Made by a program: the position numbers and the translations under genes
Shown here: one piece after another, positions 33,622-42,760 of the stretch
Position numbering within the stretch: the stretch's first letter is position 1
How the letters are laid out: each line of letters starts with the position of its first letter
The notes under the pieces: generated by a model
Told to the model about the DNA's origin: nothing
Database searches by the model: none
Seen by the model: the letters and a program-made list of their open reading frames with translations, nothing else
From: an uncultured Acidimicrobiales bacterium
Lineage (GTDB): Bacteria > Actinomycetota > Acidimicrobiia > Acidimicrobiales > SZUA-35
Direction: 5' to 3'
Assembly (NCBI GenBank): GCA_937922045.1
Contig: CAKZXA010000037.1
Span: forward strand, 1 to 64,000
DNA: 64,000 nt

Positions 33622-33657
33622 GTTAGAGTCCCTAGCATAATCGCTCTAGTCTCTAAC
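33622..33657. promoter_or_regulatory. Imperfect palindrome upstream of tpa
   Basis: GTTAGAG at 33622-33628 is complementary to CTCTAAC at 33651-33657, with further partial symmetry between them. It lies 55-90 bases before the tpa start and may be an operator. The right arm resembles a sequence before the aldehyde dehydrogenase operon (26064-26074). Confidence 0.35.
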
Positions 33658-33705
33658 TGTCGAGGGGTGAATTGACCAAATGGGGAAGATTTTGACGGCG
33701 GTCGA

Positions 33706-34158
33706 TCAGCCCTCAGCCAGTCGATCGGTAGTAAAACCGAGCGGAAGCAGCTCTCCGACCGTTCGAATCGTGCCATCGCAGTCGATAAGACAGCCCGGCC
33801 CACCGTGTTCCAGCAGCAGCTGACGGCATCGCCCGCAAGGGGGACAGGGCTCGCCGCTCCCGGAAACGGTCGTAACCGCGACGAGACGTTCTCCTGACCC
33901 ACCGTCGTGCAGGGCGCTGACCAGGCCGCATTCTGCGCACAAGGTCAAGCCGTAGGAAACGTTTTCGACATTGCAGCCGGTGACGATGCGGCCCGTAGCG
34001 GTCAGGCCAGCGGCGCCAACCCGGAACTGTGAGTACGGTGCGTAGGCGCGTGAGGCGGCGGAACGTGCCGCCACGGCCAACGCTTGCCAGTCGATGTCGG
34101 GAGCAGCTGAGGAGGTGGGCTCGCCAGGCGTGGTCTTGCCGCGTTCAGAGGTCGTCAT
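33706..34158 (-). CDS. cdd: Cytidine deaminase
   Basis: 150 residues. Zinc and catalytic motifs are present: CAECG (Cys-Ala-Glu) and PCPPCGRCRQ, preceded by YAPYSQFRVGAAG and GCNVENVSYGLTLCAE. It deaminates cytidine and deoxycytidine in pyrimidine salvage. The first 20 residues are a Ser/Thr/Pro-rich extension. It follows upp and purK on the same strand, consistent with a nucleotide-metabolism operon. Confidence 0.95.
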   Translation of the reverse strand: MTTSERGKTTPGEPTSSAAPDIDWQALAVAARSAASRAYAPYSQFRVGAAGLTATGRIVTGCNVENVSYGLTLCAECGLVSALHDGGSGERLVAVTTVSGSGEPCPPCGRCRQLLLEHGGPGCLIDCDGTIRTVGELLPLGFTTDRLAEG

Positions 34159-34223
34159 ATGGACTCCTACTCCTTGTTGCTTCGTTAGGTCTTGCTTTGT
34201 AGGTGGTGGCGATGCCAGCCGGG

Positions 34224-34853
34224 CTACTTCGTGCCGTAGATCCGGTCGCCAGCGTCGCCAAGACCGGGCACTATGTAGGCATTCTCGTTTAGGCGTTCGT
34301 CGAGGGCCGCCAAGGTGATCTGGGTCGCCGGGTATTTCTCGTGCACCGCAGCTACCCCTTCGGGGCAGCCGACAATAGCCAACATGTCGACGTTGCGGGC
34401 CCCGGCATCGTATAAAACATCGAGAGCGTGCACCGCGCTACCACCGGTGGCAAGCATCGGATCCACAAGCAGCACCGTCCGCTTTTCCAGATTCTCCGGC
34501 AGTTTCTTGTAGTACTCGACCGGCCGGTGGGTCACCGGATCGCGGTAGAGCCCGAGGTGGCCGACGCGGCCGTGAGGCACCAGGGTGAGAATGGCCTCGA
34601 CCATCACCAGGCCGGCACGGAGGATGCCAACGATGGCAGGAGCCGGACCCGCCAGCATCGGCGATTGAGTTGTGGTGATCGGGGTGGTCACCGGCACCGA
34701 CCTCACAGGCAGCGTGCGCAATGCCTCATAGGCGGTCAGCAGCGTCACTTCCTGACAGAGCGACCGGAATGCGGCCGACTCGGTCTCGGCGTCCCGCAGC
34801 AGCGTGATTTTGTGGGCGACGAGTGGGTGATCGACGACGGTGACATTCTCCAT
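34224..34853 (-). CDS. upp: Uracil phosphoribosyltransferase
   Basis: 209 residues, the standard family length. Recognised by VVDHPLVAHKITLLRD, GILRAGLVMVEAIL, YYKKLPENL and the PRPP-binding loop VLLVDPMLATGGSA, ending with the uracil-binding YIVPGLGDAGDRIYGT. It makes UMP from uracil and PRPP. It is 65 bases upstream of cdd. Confidence 0.97.
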   Translation of the reverse strand: MENVTVVDHPLVAHKITLLRDAETESAAFRSLCQEVTLLTAYEALRTLPVRSVPVTTPITTTQSPMLAGPAPAIVGILRAGLVMVEAILTLVPHGRVGHLGLYRDPVTHRPVEYYKKLPENLEKRTVLLVDPMLATGGSAVHALDVLYDAGARNVDMLAIVGCPEGVAAVHEKYPATQITLAALDERLNENAYIVPGLGDAGDRIYGTK

Positions 34854-34901
34854 GTCTCCGATAGTAGTGGTCTTCGCCGTTATGCCCCGGCCTGAGATTG
34901 C

Positions 34902-36101
34902 CTACAAAGGTCGACGACCGTGAAGAGCGGCATCGGCGCGGCGGGCAAGTTCTCGAGCCTGATCCATATCGTCGCTCAACACGGTTACGTGCCCAAGTTT
35001 GCGTCCAGCTCGTGGAATCTTCCCGTAGAGGTGGATGTGTGCACCTTCGATGATCAGGGCATCGGGGAGGTGCTGGGCCGGGTCGACCCCATCGATCGTG
35101 CCCAACACGTTGACCGTGACGGCCGCCGGTGCCAGCGACCACGTCGGCCCCAGTGGAAGATCGAGGACAGCGCGAACATGGTTCTCGAACTGTGATGTTG
35201 GGGTGCCCTCGATCGTGAAGTGGCCAGCATTGTGCGGTCGTGCCGCCAGCTCGTTGATCACCAAACCTTCGGTCGTCAGAAACATCTCAACGGCCAGAAC
35301 GCCGACAGCATCCAGATCGTCGGCCAACCTTTTGGCCAGATCGCGGGCCTCGGCGGCCAGCCGATTACCAAGGTCGGCCGGGGCCCGAATTTCGCGGGCG
35401 ATGCCGTCCTGGCTAGAAACTTCGGCAATCGGGTAGCAACGGCTGTTGCCACCGGGACGACGCACCACGATGACCACGATCTCTTTGATGATCTGCTGAT
35501 GCTCCTCGGCCATGAGCTCTTGTTCACCGTGCTCGGCCAGCACCCGCATCGCCTGGCTGCGGCCTTCGACGATCCATACCCCTCGGCCACCGGGGGGAGC
35601 GGCCCGCACCGACTTCAGAACCAGAGGAAATCCGTAGGCGCTGGCGAAATCGAGCAGATCATCGGGGCCCCGAACCTGGGCGAAAGCCGGAACGTTGAAT
35701 CCTCGATTGCGCAAGATGAGGCGTTGATGCAGCTTGTCGAAAGCGGCCCGCAGCGTCTTTGTGCCGGGGCGCAGCAGGGCTCCGTTTTCCTCCATCGCCT
35801 GAAGCAAGCCCATATCGAGCCGCTCATGCTCAAAGGTCAGCACTTCGCAGTCCTCGGCGAAGCTGGCCAGCGAGTCTGGGTGATGAAAGACCGCCTCAGG
35901 GGCAGCCTGTGCGGCCGAATCGTCGTATCGCTCGGCGAACAGGCGCGGCGTTATCCCCAGCTTGACCGCCGATTGGTGCATCATGCGAGCAATCTGCGAT
36001 GAACCCACGATGCCAAGGCGATAGAGGGAGGGGAGGTCTTGAGCCACGATCAAACAGTAGCCGCCATCAGCGCGATGTCCGTTGATCTGTGTCGGTTGCA
36101 C
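34902..36101 (-). CDS. purK: 5-(carboxyamino)imidazole ribonucleotide synthase
   Basis: About 399 residues (GTG at 36101; a GTG at 36047 would give a more usual N terminus close to LYRLGIVGSSQIARMM). ATP-grasp enzyme of purine synthesis: AAFDKLHQRLILRNRGFNVPAF, FPLVLKSVRAAPPGGRGVW, VEMFLTTEGLVINELAARPHNAGHFT and the C-terminal HLYGKIPRAGRKLGHVT. It carboxylates AIR to N5-CAIR. The start is not settled by a ribosome-binding site. No purE is next to it. Confidence 0.93.
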   Translation of the reverse strand: MQPTQINGHRADGGYCLIVAQDLPSLYRLGIVGSSQIARMMHQSAVKLGITPRLFAERYDDSAAQAAPEAVFHHPDSLASFAEDCEVLTFEHERLDMGLLQAMEENGALLRPGTKTLRAAFDKLHQRLILRNRGFNVPAFAQVRGPDDLLDFASAYGFPLVLKSVRAAPPGGRGVWIVEGRSQAMRVLAEHGEQELMAEEHQQIIKEIVVIVVRRPGGNSRCYPIAEVSSQDGIAREIRAPADLGNRLAAEARDLAKRLADDLDAVGVLAVEMFLTTEGLVINELAARPHNAGHFTIEGTPTSQFENHVRAVLDLPLGPTWSLAPAAVTVNVLGTIDGVDPAQHLPDALIIEGAHIHLYGKIPRAGRKLGHVTVLSDDMDQARELARRADAALHGRRPL

Positions 36102-36157
36102 CGGCTGGTCTGAGCATCAGCGAACCGGCGACGGCCGACGGCTAGGTTCGGGGCTGG

Positions 36158-37768
36158 ATGGAAAGTCGATCCGACCCGCCGCTGTCCCGCGATCGACGCA
36201 AGCTGCTGCTTGCTCTCGGTTTTGGAGCCATCAACCTCGCCGTGTTGAGAGGGCTTAAGGCCGCGCCCGAACGCCCGCCAACCAAGCCCACCGGTTCGGC
36301 CTCGGTCGGGGTTGGAAGGCTGGAGGAGGTGCTCGGAGATGAGGTCAACCCGTTTGCGCCGAGATACCCAGCCACCCTCGACCCCGACCTGCCAGCTCTA
36401 GACGACGGCCACCTCTTCGATCTGGTGATCAGCGGTGGCCGGGTGATCGATCCCGAATCAGGGTTCGACGGCCTGGCCAACGTTGGTATCGACGACCACC
36501 GGATCATGGAGATATCGCCGCTGAAGCTGCGGGGCCGCGACATGATCGACGCCCGGGGGCGGGTGGTCTGCCCCGGCTTCATTGATCTTCTGTCCTATGA
36601 GCCGAACGATTTTGGCGTGTGGTTGAAACTGGCGGATGGGGTTACGACGAACCTGGCCATGCATGGGGTCAGCAACTATTCCGAACCCTTCTTCAACCGC
36701 TACCGGTCCTTGTCGCCGATTCACTACGGCGGGGCCTTCAGCCATCACGTGATGCGTGGCTATGACCTCGGTGTCGATATCCGCGAACCACTCGATGGTC
36801 CACAGCTGATCGAGATGGAGCGCCTGGTCCGCAAGAACCTCGATCATGGGCTCGCCGGGATCGCCTTTTCTCCCGAATACTCCCCGGGAACGAGCACCCA
36901 AGAGATGGAGGTGTTGGCTCGCCTCGCGGCCGAGATCGGCCATGTCGGGTTCTTCCACCTGCGCTACAGCGATCCCGACCCGCCCGGCACCAGCCTCGAA
37001 GCTCTGGAGGAGGTTCTGGGGATCGGTCGCCGCACCGGCTGTTCGCTTCACATCCAGCATCTGACCAGCACCGGTGGAACCTTTGTGATGGACGAAGCCT
37101 TGAATGCCATCGAGGCAGCCCGGGGGGAGCGCGTCGACGTCACCGCCTGTGTCTATCCATACAGTTTTTGGGGCACCTACCTTGCCAGCCCTCGCTTCGA
37201 CGAGGGCTGGCAGCAGCGCTACCGCATAACCACCAACGAGCTCCAGATCGCTGGCACCTCGCAGCGGTTGGCCTCCGACACGTGGGACCAGGCCGTAGCC
37301 AAGAACTATCTGGTAGCCGCTCTCGGGTCGATCCCCGAAGAAGAGGTGCGAGCGGCGCTGCTTCGCCCTTGGGTCATGGTTGCCAGCGATGCAATCCCCA
37401 CCGAAGGACTCAACAACCACCCGCGGGGAGCGGGAACGTTTGCGAGAACTATCGGCCGCTATGTGCGAGAAACCGGGGTGCTCGATCTCCGCACCGGCCT
37501 GGCCAAGATGACGATTCTGCCTGCTCTGCGGGTCCAGTCGATGATCCCGGCCATGGCACTGAAGGGGCGCCTTCAGCGAGGGGCGGACGCCGACGTGGTC
37601 GTCTTCGACCCGTTGGCAATCATGGACAAGGCCACCGTCGACCATCCTGGTGAGCCATCGGTTGGCATCGAATGGGTCATCGTCGATGGCCAAGTCGCCC
37701 TACGGCGGGGGCGAACGCAACGAAGTGTGCTGGCTGGCCGCCCCTTGCGGAGCCGACCGCTCGGCTAG
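36158..37768 (+). CDS. D-aminoacylase-like amidohydrolase, lacking the HxH metal site
   Basis: 536 residues. An N-terminal RDRRKLLLALGFGAINLAVL looks like a Tat- or Sec-type export signal. The amidohydrolase body starts LFDLVISGGRVIDPESGFDGLANVGIDDHRI and continues VVCPGFIDLLSYEPND, where active members have PGFIDxHxH. Later family features remain: FFHLRYSD, LHIQHLTSTGG, WVMVASDAIPTEGLNNHPRGAGTFAR and LKGRLQRGADADVVVFDP. It may be a D-glutamate-deacylase-like branch with another metal set, or an inactive relative. It ends overlapping the next gene by four bases. Confidence 0.8.
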   Translation: MESRSDPPLSRDRRKLLLALGFGAINLAVLRGLKAAPERPPTKPTGSASVGVGRLEEVLGDEVNPFAPRYPATLDPDLPALDDGHLFDLVISGGRVIDPESGFDGLANVGIDDHRIMEISPLKLRGRDMIDARGRVVCPGFIDLLSYEPNDFGVWLKLADGVTTNLAMHGVSNYSEPFFNRYRSLSPIHYGGAFSHHVMRGYDLGVDIREPLDGPQLIEMERLVRKNLDHGLAGIAFSPEYSPGTSTQEMEVLARLAAEIGHVGFFHLRYSDPDPPGTSLEALEEVLGIGRRTGCSLHIQHLTSTGGTFVMDEALNAIEAARGERVDVTACVYPYSFWGTYLASPRFDEGWQQRYRITTNELQIAGTSQRLASDTWDQAVAKNYLVAALGSIPEEEVRAALLRPWVMVASDAIPTEGLNNHPRGAGTFARTIGRYVRETGVLDLRTGLAKMTILPALRVQSMIPAMALKGRLQRGADADVVVFDPLAIMDKATVDHPGEPSVGIEWVIVDGQVALRRGRTQRSVLAGRPLRSRPLG

Positions 37769-38193
37769 TCGATCTCGGTGCCGAGTGAAGCCAGGACCTG
37801 ATCAGCAAAGTGCTGACAGCCACTGCCTTGTTCCCACAGAGCGTCGGTGAAGGCACGAACGATCATCATCGTGGTTCCCCGGTGCGCACTCGCTTCCTCT
37901 TGTGTAACCCATTGGGCTACCTGCGGGGAGTGAAGGCACTGGTCGAGTCCGTGAAGGAGAAACTCGGCCATGTCGGGCTCGATAGTCTCGGTGGATCGAA
38001 AGTGGTGGTCGGCCGCCCTGGCTGTTTGGGCCCCTTGTGCCCATGCGTCGATGAGGCGGGACCAGGGTTCGGCGAGGTCTGGATTGATACCGATCTCGCC
38101 GTCGACTCCCTTGATCTCAACGACGATACGACGAGCCATCTTGGTCCATGCGATCATGTCATCCGCAGAACACGGACCAAGGTCAATTTCCAT
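37765..38193 (-). CDS. Hypothetical soluble protein
   Basis: 142 residues, acidic, helical, no signal peptide. Includes MEIDLGPCSADDMIAW at the start and two cysteines later (QCLHSPQ, GCQHFADQ). I do not recognise a family. It follows the DUF1232-like gene by 38 bases on the same strand and overlaps the convergent amidohydrolase by four bases. Confidence 0.6.
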   Translation of the reverse strand: MEIDLGPCSADDMIAWTKMARRIVVEIKGVDGEIGINPDLAEPWSRLIDAWAQGAQTARAADHHFRSTETIEPDMAEFLLHGLDQCLHSPQVAQWVTQEEASAHRGTTMMIVRAFTDALWEQGSGCQHFADQVLASLGTEID

Positions 38194-38231
38194 CAGGATC
38201 GATGGTAGTGCTTTGCCTGCTGGCGCGAAAC

Positions 38232-38639
38232 CTAGCTCGCTGGACTGACCTTGAATTCTGGAAGCTGAATGCGATCGAGGACTGAGTTCAGCACGCGGGC
38301 GTCGTCATCGAATCCGAGTGGATCATCGAGGTCGGAATCGGCATCGTCGGCCAGAACAAAATACTCCACCGCCCCCCTCAGCAGGGCCCGCTCATCAGCG
38401 GTAAAGGTGAGGCCGGAACAGAGCACTTCCGACAGTGCCTTGGCGATCATTTCAGCGGTGTCAACATCGGTCGTTGCGCTCGCCTGTTCGCGGATCTGTT
38501 CGAGGTGTAACTCCACGCCCTCGGACAGTTCAGCGAATTCTTCGTAGTCGGTTTCGAGGCAGAGCCGTCGAAACCTACGTTGCTCATCGGGGTTGAAGAG
38601 GTCTTCGAGATCTACTGAGCGTATGCCGCCTGTTGCCAT
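38232..38639 (-). CDS. Small acidic protein resembling YkvA/DUF1232
   Basis: 135 residues. The C-terminal half AVEYFVLADDADSDLDDPLGFDDDARVLNSVL resembles the DUF1232 (YkvA) pattern in which an Asp-rich turn links two helices, but without a membrane-spanning segment. The N-terminal half is helical and charged. Function unknown; the resemblance is weak. Confidence 0.55.
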   Translation of the reverse strand: MATGGIRSVDLEDLFNPDEQRRFRRLCLETDYEEFAELSEGVELHLEQIREQASATTDVDTAEMIAKALSEVLCSGLTFTADERALLRGAVEYFVLADDADSDLDDPLGFDDDARVLNSVLDRIQLPEFKVSPAS

Positions 38640-38725
38640 GTACTAAGTATGCGTCATTCGGCGCTTGTTCGCATCCCGAACGCAAAAGACAGACCCCTCG
38701 GAACGGTGTAATCCTTGGTGTTTGC

Positions 38726-39496
38726 CTAGAGATCGTCGATCAGCTTGAACACTTCGGCATGGACCATCCCAGCCGCCTTACCCGCCGTTCGCATCTTGGC
38801 CTCGACCCGTTGCCTGAACTGAATCAGCTCAGGATCGGTACCCGCATCCATCGTCGACTCAAATTGGCTGGTGTGGGAGAGCAGGGCCGTGTATTTGGCG
38901 TCGATAAAGCCGTCGGCATCCTCAGCGTGATCGGGTTCGTCGGCTTCCCACAGGAGCAGATGCGATGGGCGGTGATGCTCAAAGGGGTGATCGGGGAAGA
39001 AGAGCGGGTCACGCGCCGCCACGACACCGTCACAGGCCAGCCAACCCGCATGCCGATGGTCGGGGTGCAGCCGGTAGCGCTTCCAGGGGTCATGGCCGAG
39101 TACGACCGCCGGTTTGAGCTTGCGAATCCACCAAGCCACCTGATCGCGTTGCACCATCGTCGATTCCAGCTCGCCATCGGGCCAACCGAGGAAGGCCACC
39201 TCGCCGGTCGCGCCCAAGGCCGATGCTGCCGCCTTTTGCTCTTCCTGGCGGGTGTTGATCAGGGCTTCGACCGATTCGGCCGCGTCCCATGACCCCTTCG
39301 AACCATCGGTGCAGACGAGGAGGTGAACAAGGCAGCCGTCGGCCGCCCACTTGGCCAGGGTTGCGCCAGCTCCGAAGTCGACGTCGTCCGGATGAGCTCC
39401 TATGGCCAGCGCACTCTCGGGTGTGTCGAGGTTCGAGGTGAATGTTCCGAGATTCACGGAGGCGGGGGTTAGAGGGTTCTGTGCTTCGGTCATCAC
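38726..39496 (-). CDS. PIG-L family N-acetylglucosaminyl deacetylase
   Basis: 256 residues. The zinc site is clear: GAHPDDVDFGAGATLAKW near residue 33 and HPDHRHAG near 143. VHLLVCTDGSKGSW and LGWPDGELES are typical. In actinobacteria this family includes MshB and Mca of mycothiol metabolism as well as others; nothing here decides between them. cofC lies immediately upstream on the same strand. Confidence 0.88.
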   Translation of the reverse strand: MMTEAQNPLTPASVNLGTFTSNLDTPESALAIGAHPDDVDFGAGATLAKWAADGCLVHLLVCTDGSKGSWDAAESVEALINTRQEEQKAAASALGATGEVAFLGWPDGELESTMVQRDQVAWWIRKLKPAVVLGHDPWKRYRLHPDHRHAGWLACDGVVAARDPLFFPDHPFEHHRPSHLLLWEADEPDHAEDADGFIDAKYTALLSHTSQFESTMDAGTDPELIQFRQRVEAKMRTAGKAAGMVHAEVFKLIDDL

Positions 39497-39549
39497 AATC
39501 TCATTCGAGGTACGGGCTCATTCGAGGTACGGGAGGTGGGCATCGCCGA

Positions 39550-40188
39550 TCATCTGGCGTAGGGGGCCAGCGTAGGCATTCGGGCCAGATCTTGGGGTTG
39601 GTCGATGTCCCAGCCGAGTTCTTCGTCGGCGACGACACGAAGGTCAAGACCTAGCCGGGCTGATTCTCGCCGGTGGGCGAGGGCCGAGTTCTCGCCGTAG
39701 CTGAACCGAAAACCGACCCCGGTCGGAATACTCATGACGTTGGTTCCCAAACCGTGGCGGTCGGGAACGATCGTGACGCCGTTGAAATCGGCCACCCACG
39801 ACAATTCGCGAGCGAGCGGTAGGTCGCCGTGGGAGATGATGACCCGTTCGTAACCATCGTCGGCCAATCGTTCGACAGCGAAGGCTACGGCCCGGTTGAG
39901 CCCGGGAGGCTCGAGCCAGACCACGCCAGCACCCTGGGAGAGAACCCAGCTTGCTACATCGTGCGATCCACAGACCACGAAGCGGTCCAACGGCGTTGCG
40001 GCGGCTAGAACAGCACGCGTCATCGATTGGGCCAGATCGGCCCGTTGGGTGTCGCTCAGGCTCCCTCCCAGACGGGATTTGGCCAGGTCGAACGATTTGA
40101 CCGGCACGATCACCGCGGTCGAGCTCAGGTTGAGGCCAGGTGATCGTGGCTCGGGCGACGAGTCGTCTCGTAGTCGTGGGGGCGACAC
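39550..40188 (-). CDS. cofC: 2-phospho-L-lactate guanylyltransferase (F420 biosynthesis)
   Basis: About 212 residues from a GTG at 40188 (the frame runs to a TTG at 40215). The CofC core is recognised by VIVPVKSFDLAKSRLGGSL, then RFVVCGSHDVASWV, GLNRAVAFAVERL, VIISHGDLPLA and NVMSIPTGVGFRFSYGENS. It activates phospholactate or phosphoenolpyruvate with GTP in coenzyme F420 synthesis, which suggests the organism makes F420. Confidence 0.9.
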   Translation of the reverse strand: MSPPRLRDDSSPEPRSPGLNLSSTAVIVPVKSFDLAKSRLGGSLSDTQRADLAQSMTRAVLAAATPLDRFVVCGSHDVASWVLSQGAGVVWLEPPGLNRAVAFAVERLADDGYERVIISHGDLPLARELSWVADFNGVTIVPDRHGLGTNVMSIPTGVGFRFSYGENSALAHRRESARLGLDLRVVADEELGWDIDQPQDLARMPTLAPYAR

Positions 40189-40294
40189 AACGACAGCGTA
40201 CCGAGCTTGACCCAATGGCTGCCAAGCGGTGGGCCATGGTCTCGCCGTCGGGTCTTACCATGGGGGACTACGTTGCCGTAGCTAGACTCCGCCT

Positions 40295-41929
40295 GTGCCT
40301 CTCGGACCTCGTAGCAAGGAACGTCCCGCCGACGCTGGTGTCACGCTCGTCGGTGGGCTTGACAGTGCCACGCCGGCGGCGGTCGACGGCGCCGGCCTGG
40401 TTACGGCCGCCCACGCCCGCTGGTCGCTCGACTGGTGGATTGGCGCTGCCGACCGCTGGTACTTTCCGAGCCGTGAGCCCGCTGTGCGCCAGCGTCGGGT
40501 TGGTTTCGGTCCGGTGATCGAAACGTCGGTTCGAATCCCGGAGGGTGATGCGGTCCAAACCGTTTACCCGGTGGTGCTAGCCGACGGTGAGGCCACCGTG
40601 ATCGAGGTGCGAAACGATTCGTCGGTACCGGTTGCGCTTGCCGTCGCCATTCGGCCCTACCGGGCTGATGGCCTTAGCGTCGGAGCCGAAATTGATGTCA
40701 GCGGAACTGACACGATTCTGGTCGATGGGAGCGCAGGTGTGATCCTTCCCCGATCGGCCAACCAGCGAACCGTCAGCGCTATTGCTGATGTCGCTGATCG
40801 TCTTAGCGAGGCAGGTGCCGACGAAGGTATCGACCTTGGTGACGAGGCGACGGCTTCCGGGCTTGAAGCAAACGCGGCCCTGATCTATCCGCTTCCTCAC
40901 GGCACGACGTTGCGTTTCGTCGTGCCAAGCGAGAACGTCGGAACCGTCGCCGCGATCGACCGCCTACCGGCTCCCACCTCGGCGGCCAAGGGCTGGGACT
41001 CGGTGGTGGAGGCTTCGGCTCGCTTCGACTTCGCCGACGAAGCGGTTACCAACCTGGCCAACGCAGCCCGGGCCCGGCTGCTCCTCGGCGACTGTCGCCC
41101 CTCCGACCCGATCAGACCCTCCGAGTACGGGCCGATCCTGGCCGGGCTCGCTCATGGCGGGCATGATGCCGAGGCGCGTCGCTGGCTCGTCGCTCTTGCG
41201 CAATCCTTCCCCACCTCGATCCCTGATCCTTCGACGGCCGCCGACCTTCTGGTCGGACTCGGGTTGGCCGCCGCCACCGCTGACGCCGCTGAACTGACCG
41301 ACGCCTTGCTGGAACCGGCAGCCCAATTGGCCTATCTCGTCGAGCGGGCCAAGCCGGCCCCTCCGGTGGTGGCCAAAGCTCTGGATGGACTCAGTCGGCT
41401 CCTCGTCGTTGCCGATCAGCCGGAACCGGCTCGTGAACTCGCTGATCGGGCGTCTTCGCTCGCGTCGTCGTCCGGAGAGCCTTCAGAAGCTGCCTACGAT
41501 CGTCTTGTCGAGCTTGGACAGACGGCCCGGTCGACGGGTCGCTTTGGGCTCGACGATTCCGCGATCGACGCAGCTCGGTACTGGTCGACGGCCCGCTCTC
41601 TGATGCTCGACGATCGCACCGACCGAACCATCGATCTGCTCCCCGTGTTCCCGACCGCCTGGCGAGGGGGCGGCGTCGAGGTGCATCAGGCGCCGACTCT
41701 GTATGGCCACGTGAGCTTCGCGATTCGCTGGCATGGTCCACGCCCCGCCCTGCTCTGGGAAGTGTCGCCCCGGCCTCCGGCTGCTGGCGGAACGATTGCC
41801 CCGGTACGGCTGCGGTGTCCGTCGCTCGACCCCGACTGGTCTACGACCGACACGCGCGGCGAAACCCTGCTCGCCGGATCGAGTGAGGGCCTGCCCGATG
41901 CCCCCTCGCAGAACGACAGCTTCAACTAG
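40295..41929 (+). CDS. Large conserved hypothetical protein, glycosidase-like fold possible
   Basis: 544 residues from a GTG. N-terminal half: beta-rich (SLDWWIGAADRWYFPS, VIEVRNDSSVPVALAVAIRPY). Second half: repeated Ala/Leu-rich helices (about 250-420), then a final beta part with IDLLPVFPTAWRGGGVEVHQAPTLYGHVSFAIRWHG. The order beta sandwich, alpha barrel, small beta domain recalls (alpha/alpha)6 glycosidases, but no catalytic acids can be assigned. It is divergent from cofC. No signal peptide. Confidence 0.65.
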   Translation: MPLGPRSKERPADAGVTLVGGLDSATPAAVDGAGLVTAAHARWSLDWWIGAADRWYFPSREPAVRQRRVGFGPVIETSVRIPEGDAVQTVYPVVLADGEATVIEVRNDSSVPVALAVAIRPYRADGLSVGAEIDVSGTDTILVDGSAGVILPRSANQRTVSAIADVADRLSEAGADEGIDLGDEATASGLEANAALIYPLPHGTTLRFVVPSENVGTVAAIDRLPAPTSAAKGWDSVVEASARFDFADEAVTNLANAARARLLLGDCRPSDPIRPSEYGPILAGLAHGGHDAEARRWLVALAQSFPTSIPDPSTAADLLVGLGLAAATADAAELTDALLEPAAQLAYLVERAKPAPPVVAKALDGLSRLLVVADQPEPARELADRASSLASSSGEPSEAAYDRLVELGQTARSTGRFGLDDSAIDAARYWSTARSLMLDDRTDRTIDLLPVFPTAWRGGGVEVHQAPTLYGHVSFAIRWHGPRPALLWEVSPRPPAAGGTIAPVRLRCPSLDPDWSTTDTRGETLLAGSSEGLPDAPSQNDSFN

Positions 41930-42016
41930 CGCGTCTTCAACTGGCGCGTCGACCGGGGTGATCACATCCGAGATGTCGGCGATCTGGAGCAGACGCTCGA
42001 GAGGGTGGCTCGCCGG

Positions 42017-42727
42017 CTACTCGCCCAACACCGGGTCTGGGTTGGCGGGATTTTCAGAACCGACGAGGCCTACGAACTCGCCACCGAAATGAGGTTCGGG
42101 AGTGGTGAGCACTTCGTACAGGCCTTTCACCGCGGCGAGGCGTTCACGACCGATCGAGGAGAGGTAACGCCGAAGCGAGGGGCCGCGACCGGTCTCGATT
42201 GCCAACACGGTGACGTCGATGCCAGCCGCCTGGCAGAGAGCGCTCGAACGGTTGGCGTAGCGCTCTTGGGTGACGAAGACGGCCGAGGTGATGCCGAAGA
42301 TTTCCTTCGCTCGGATACAAGTGTTCCAGGTGCTGAACCCCGCGTAGTCGAGCGTGATATCGCTCAGTGGCACATCGCTGAGATGGGCGACGCGTCGCAT
42401 CACGGTGGGTTCGTCATAGCTTCCATGGCCGTTGTCGCCCGATACCAAGATGTGATCGACGACGCTGGTTTGGTGAAGGTTGACGGCCCCGTCAACCCTG
42501 CGTTGCAGGGTTACCGATGGTTGACCGTTGCTGAAAATGCCAGCCCCTGGCACGATCACCGCGTCAAACGCCAGGTCGGCCAGATCGTCGGTGTCGGTTA
42601 CAACGTGGCCTGCGGCCATCGCCGCCAGGGCTGCGTTCGATAGAAGCACAACCATGATCCCGAAGCCGACAATCCAGCTGGCGAGCTTGGCCGCCGCGAG
42701 CCACCGAGAGGTAAGTTTCAGCCCCAT
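42017..42727 (-). CDS. SanA/YdcF-family (DUF218) membrane-anchored protein
   Basis: 236 residues with one N-terminal helix (LASWIVGFGIMVVLLSNAALAAM) and a DUF218 domain: DAVIVPGAGIFSNGQPSVTLQRRVDGA, ILVSGDNGHGSYDEP, MRRVAHLSDVPLSDITLDYAGFSTWNTCIRAKEIFG and VTQERYANRSSALC. This is the SanA-like branch, associated with envelope barrier function. It differs from the other DUF218 gene at 7943. Confidence 0.85.
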   Translation of the reverse strand: MGLKLTSRWLAAAKLASWIVGFGIMVVLLSNAALAAMAAGHVVTDTDDLADLAFDAVIVPGAGIFSNGQPSVTLQRRVDGAVNLHQTSVVDHILVSGDNGHGSYDEPTVMRRVAHLSDVPLSDITLDYAGFSTWNTCIRAKEIFGITSAVFVTQERYANRSSALCQAAGIDVTVLAIETGRGPSLRRYLSSIGRERLAAVKGLYEVLTTPEPHFGGEFVGLVGSENPANPDPVLGE

Positions 42728-42760
42728 GGCTCCACCCTAGCCACTACCCTCAAGGAGAGT

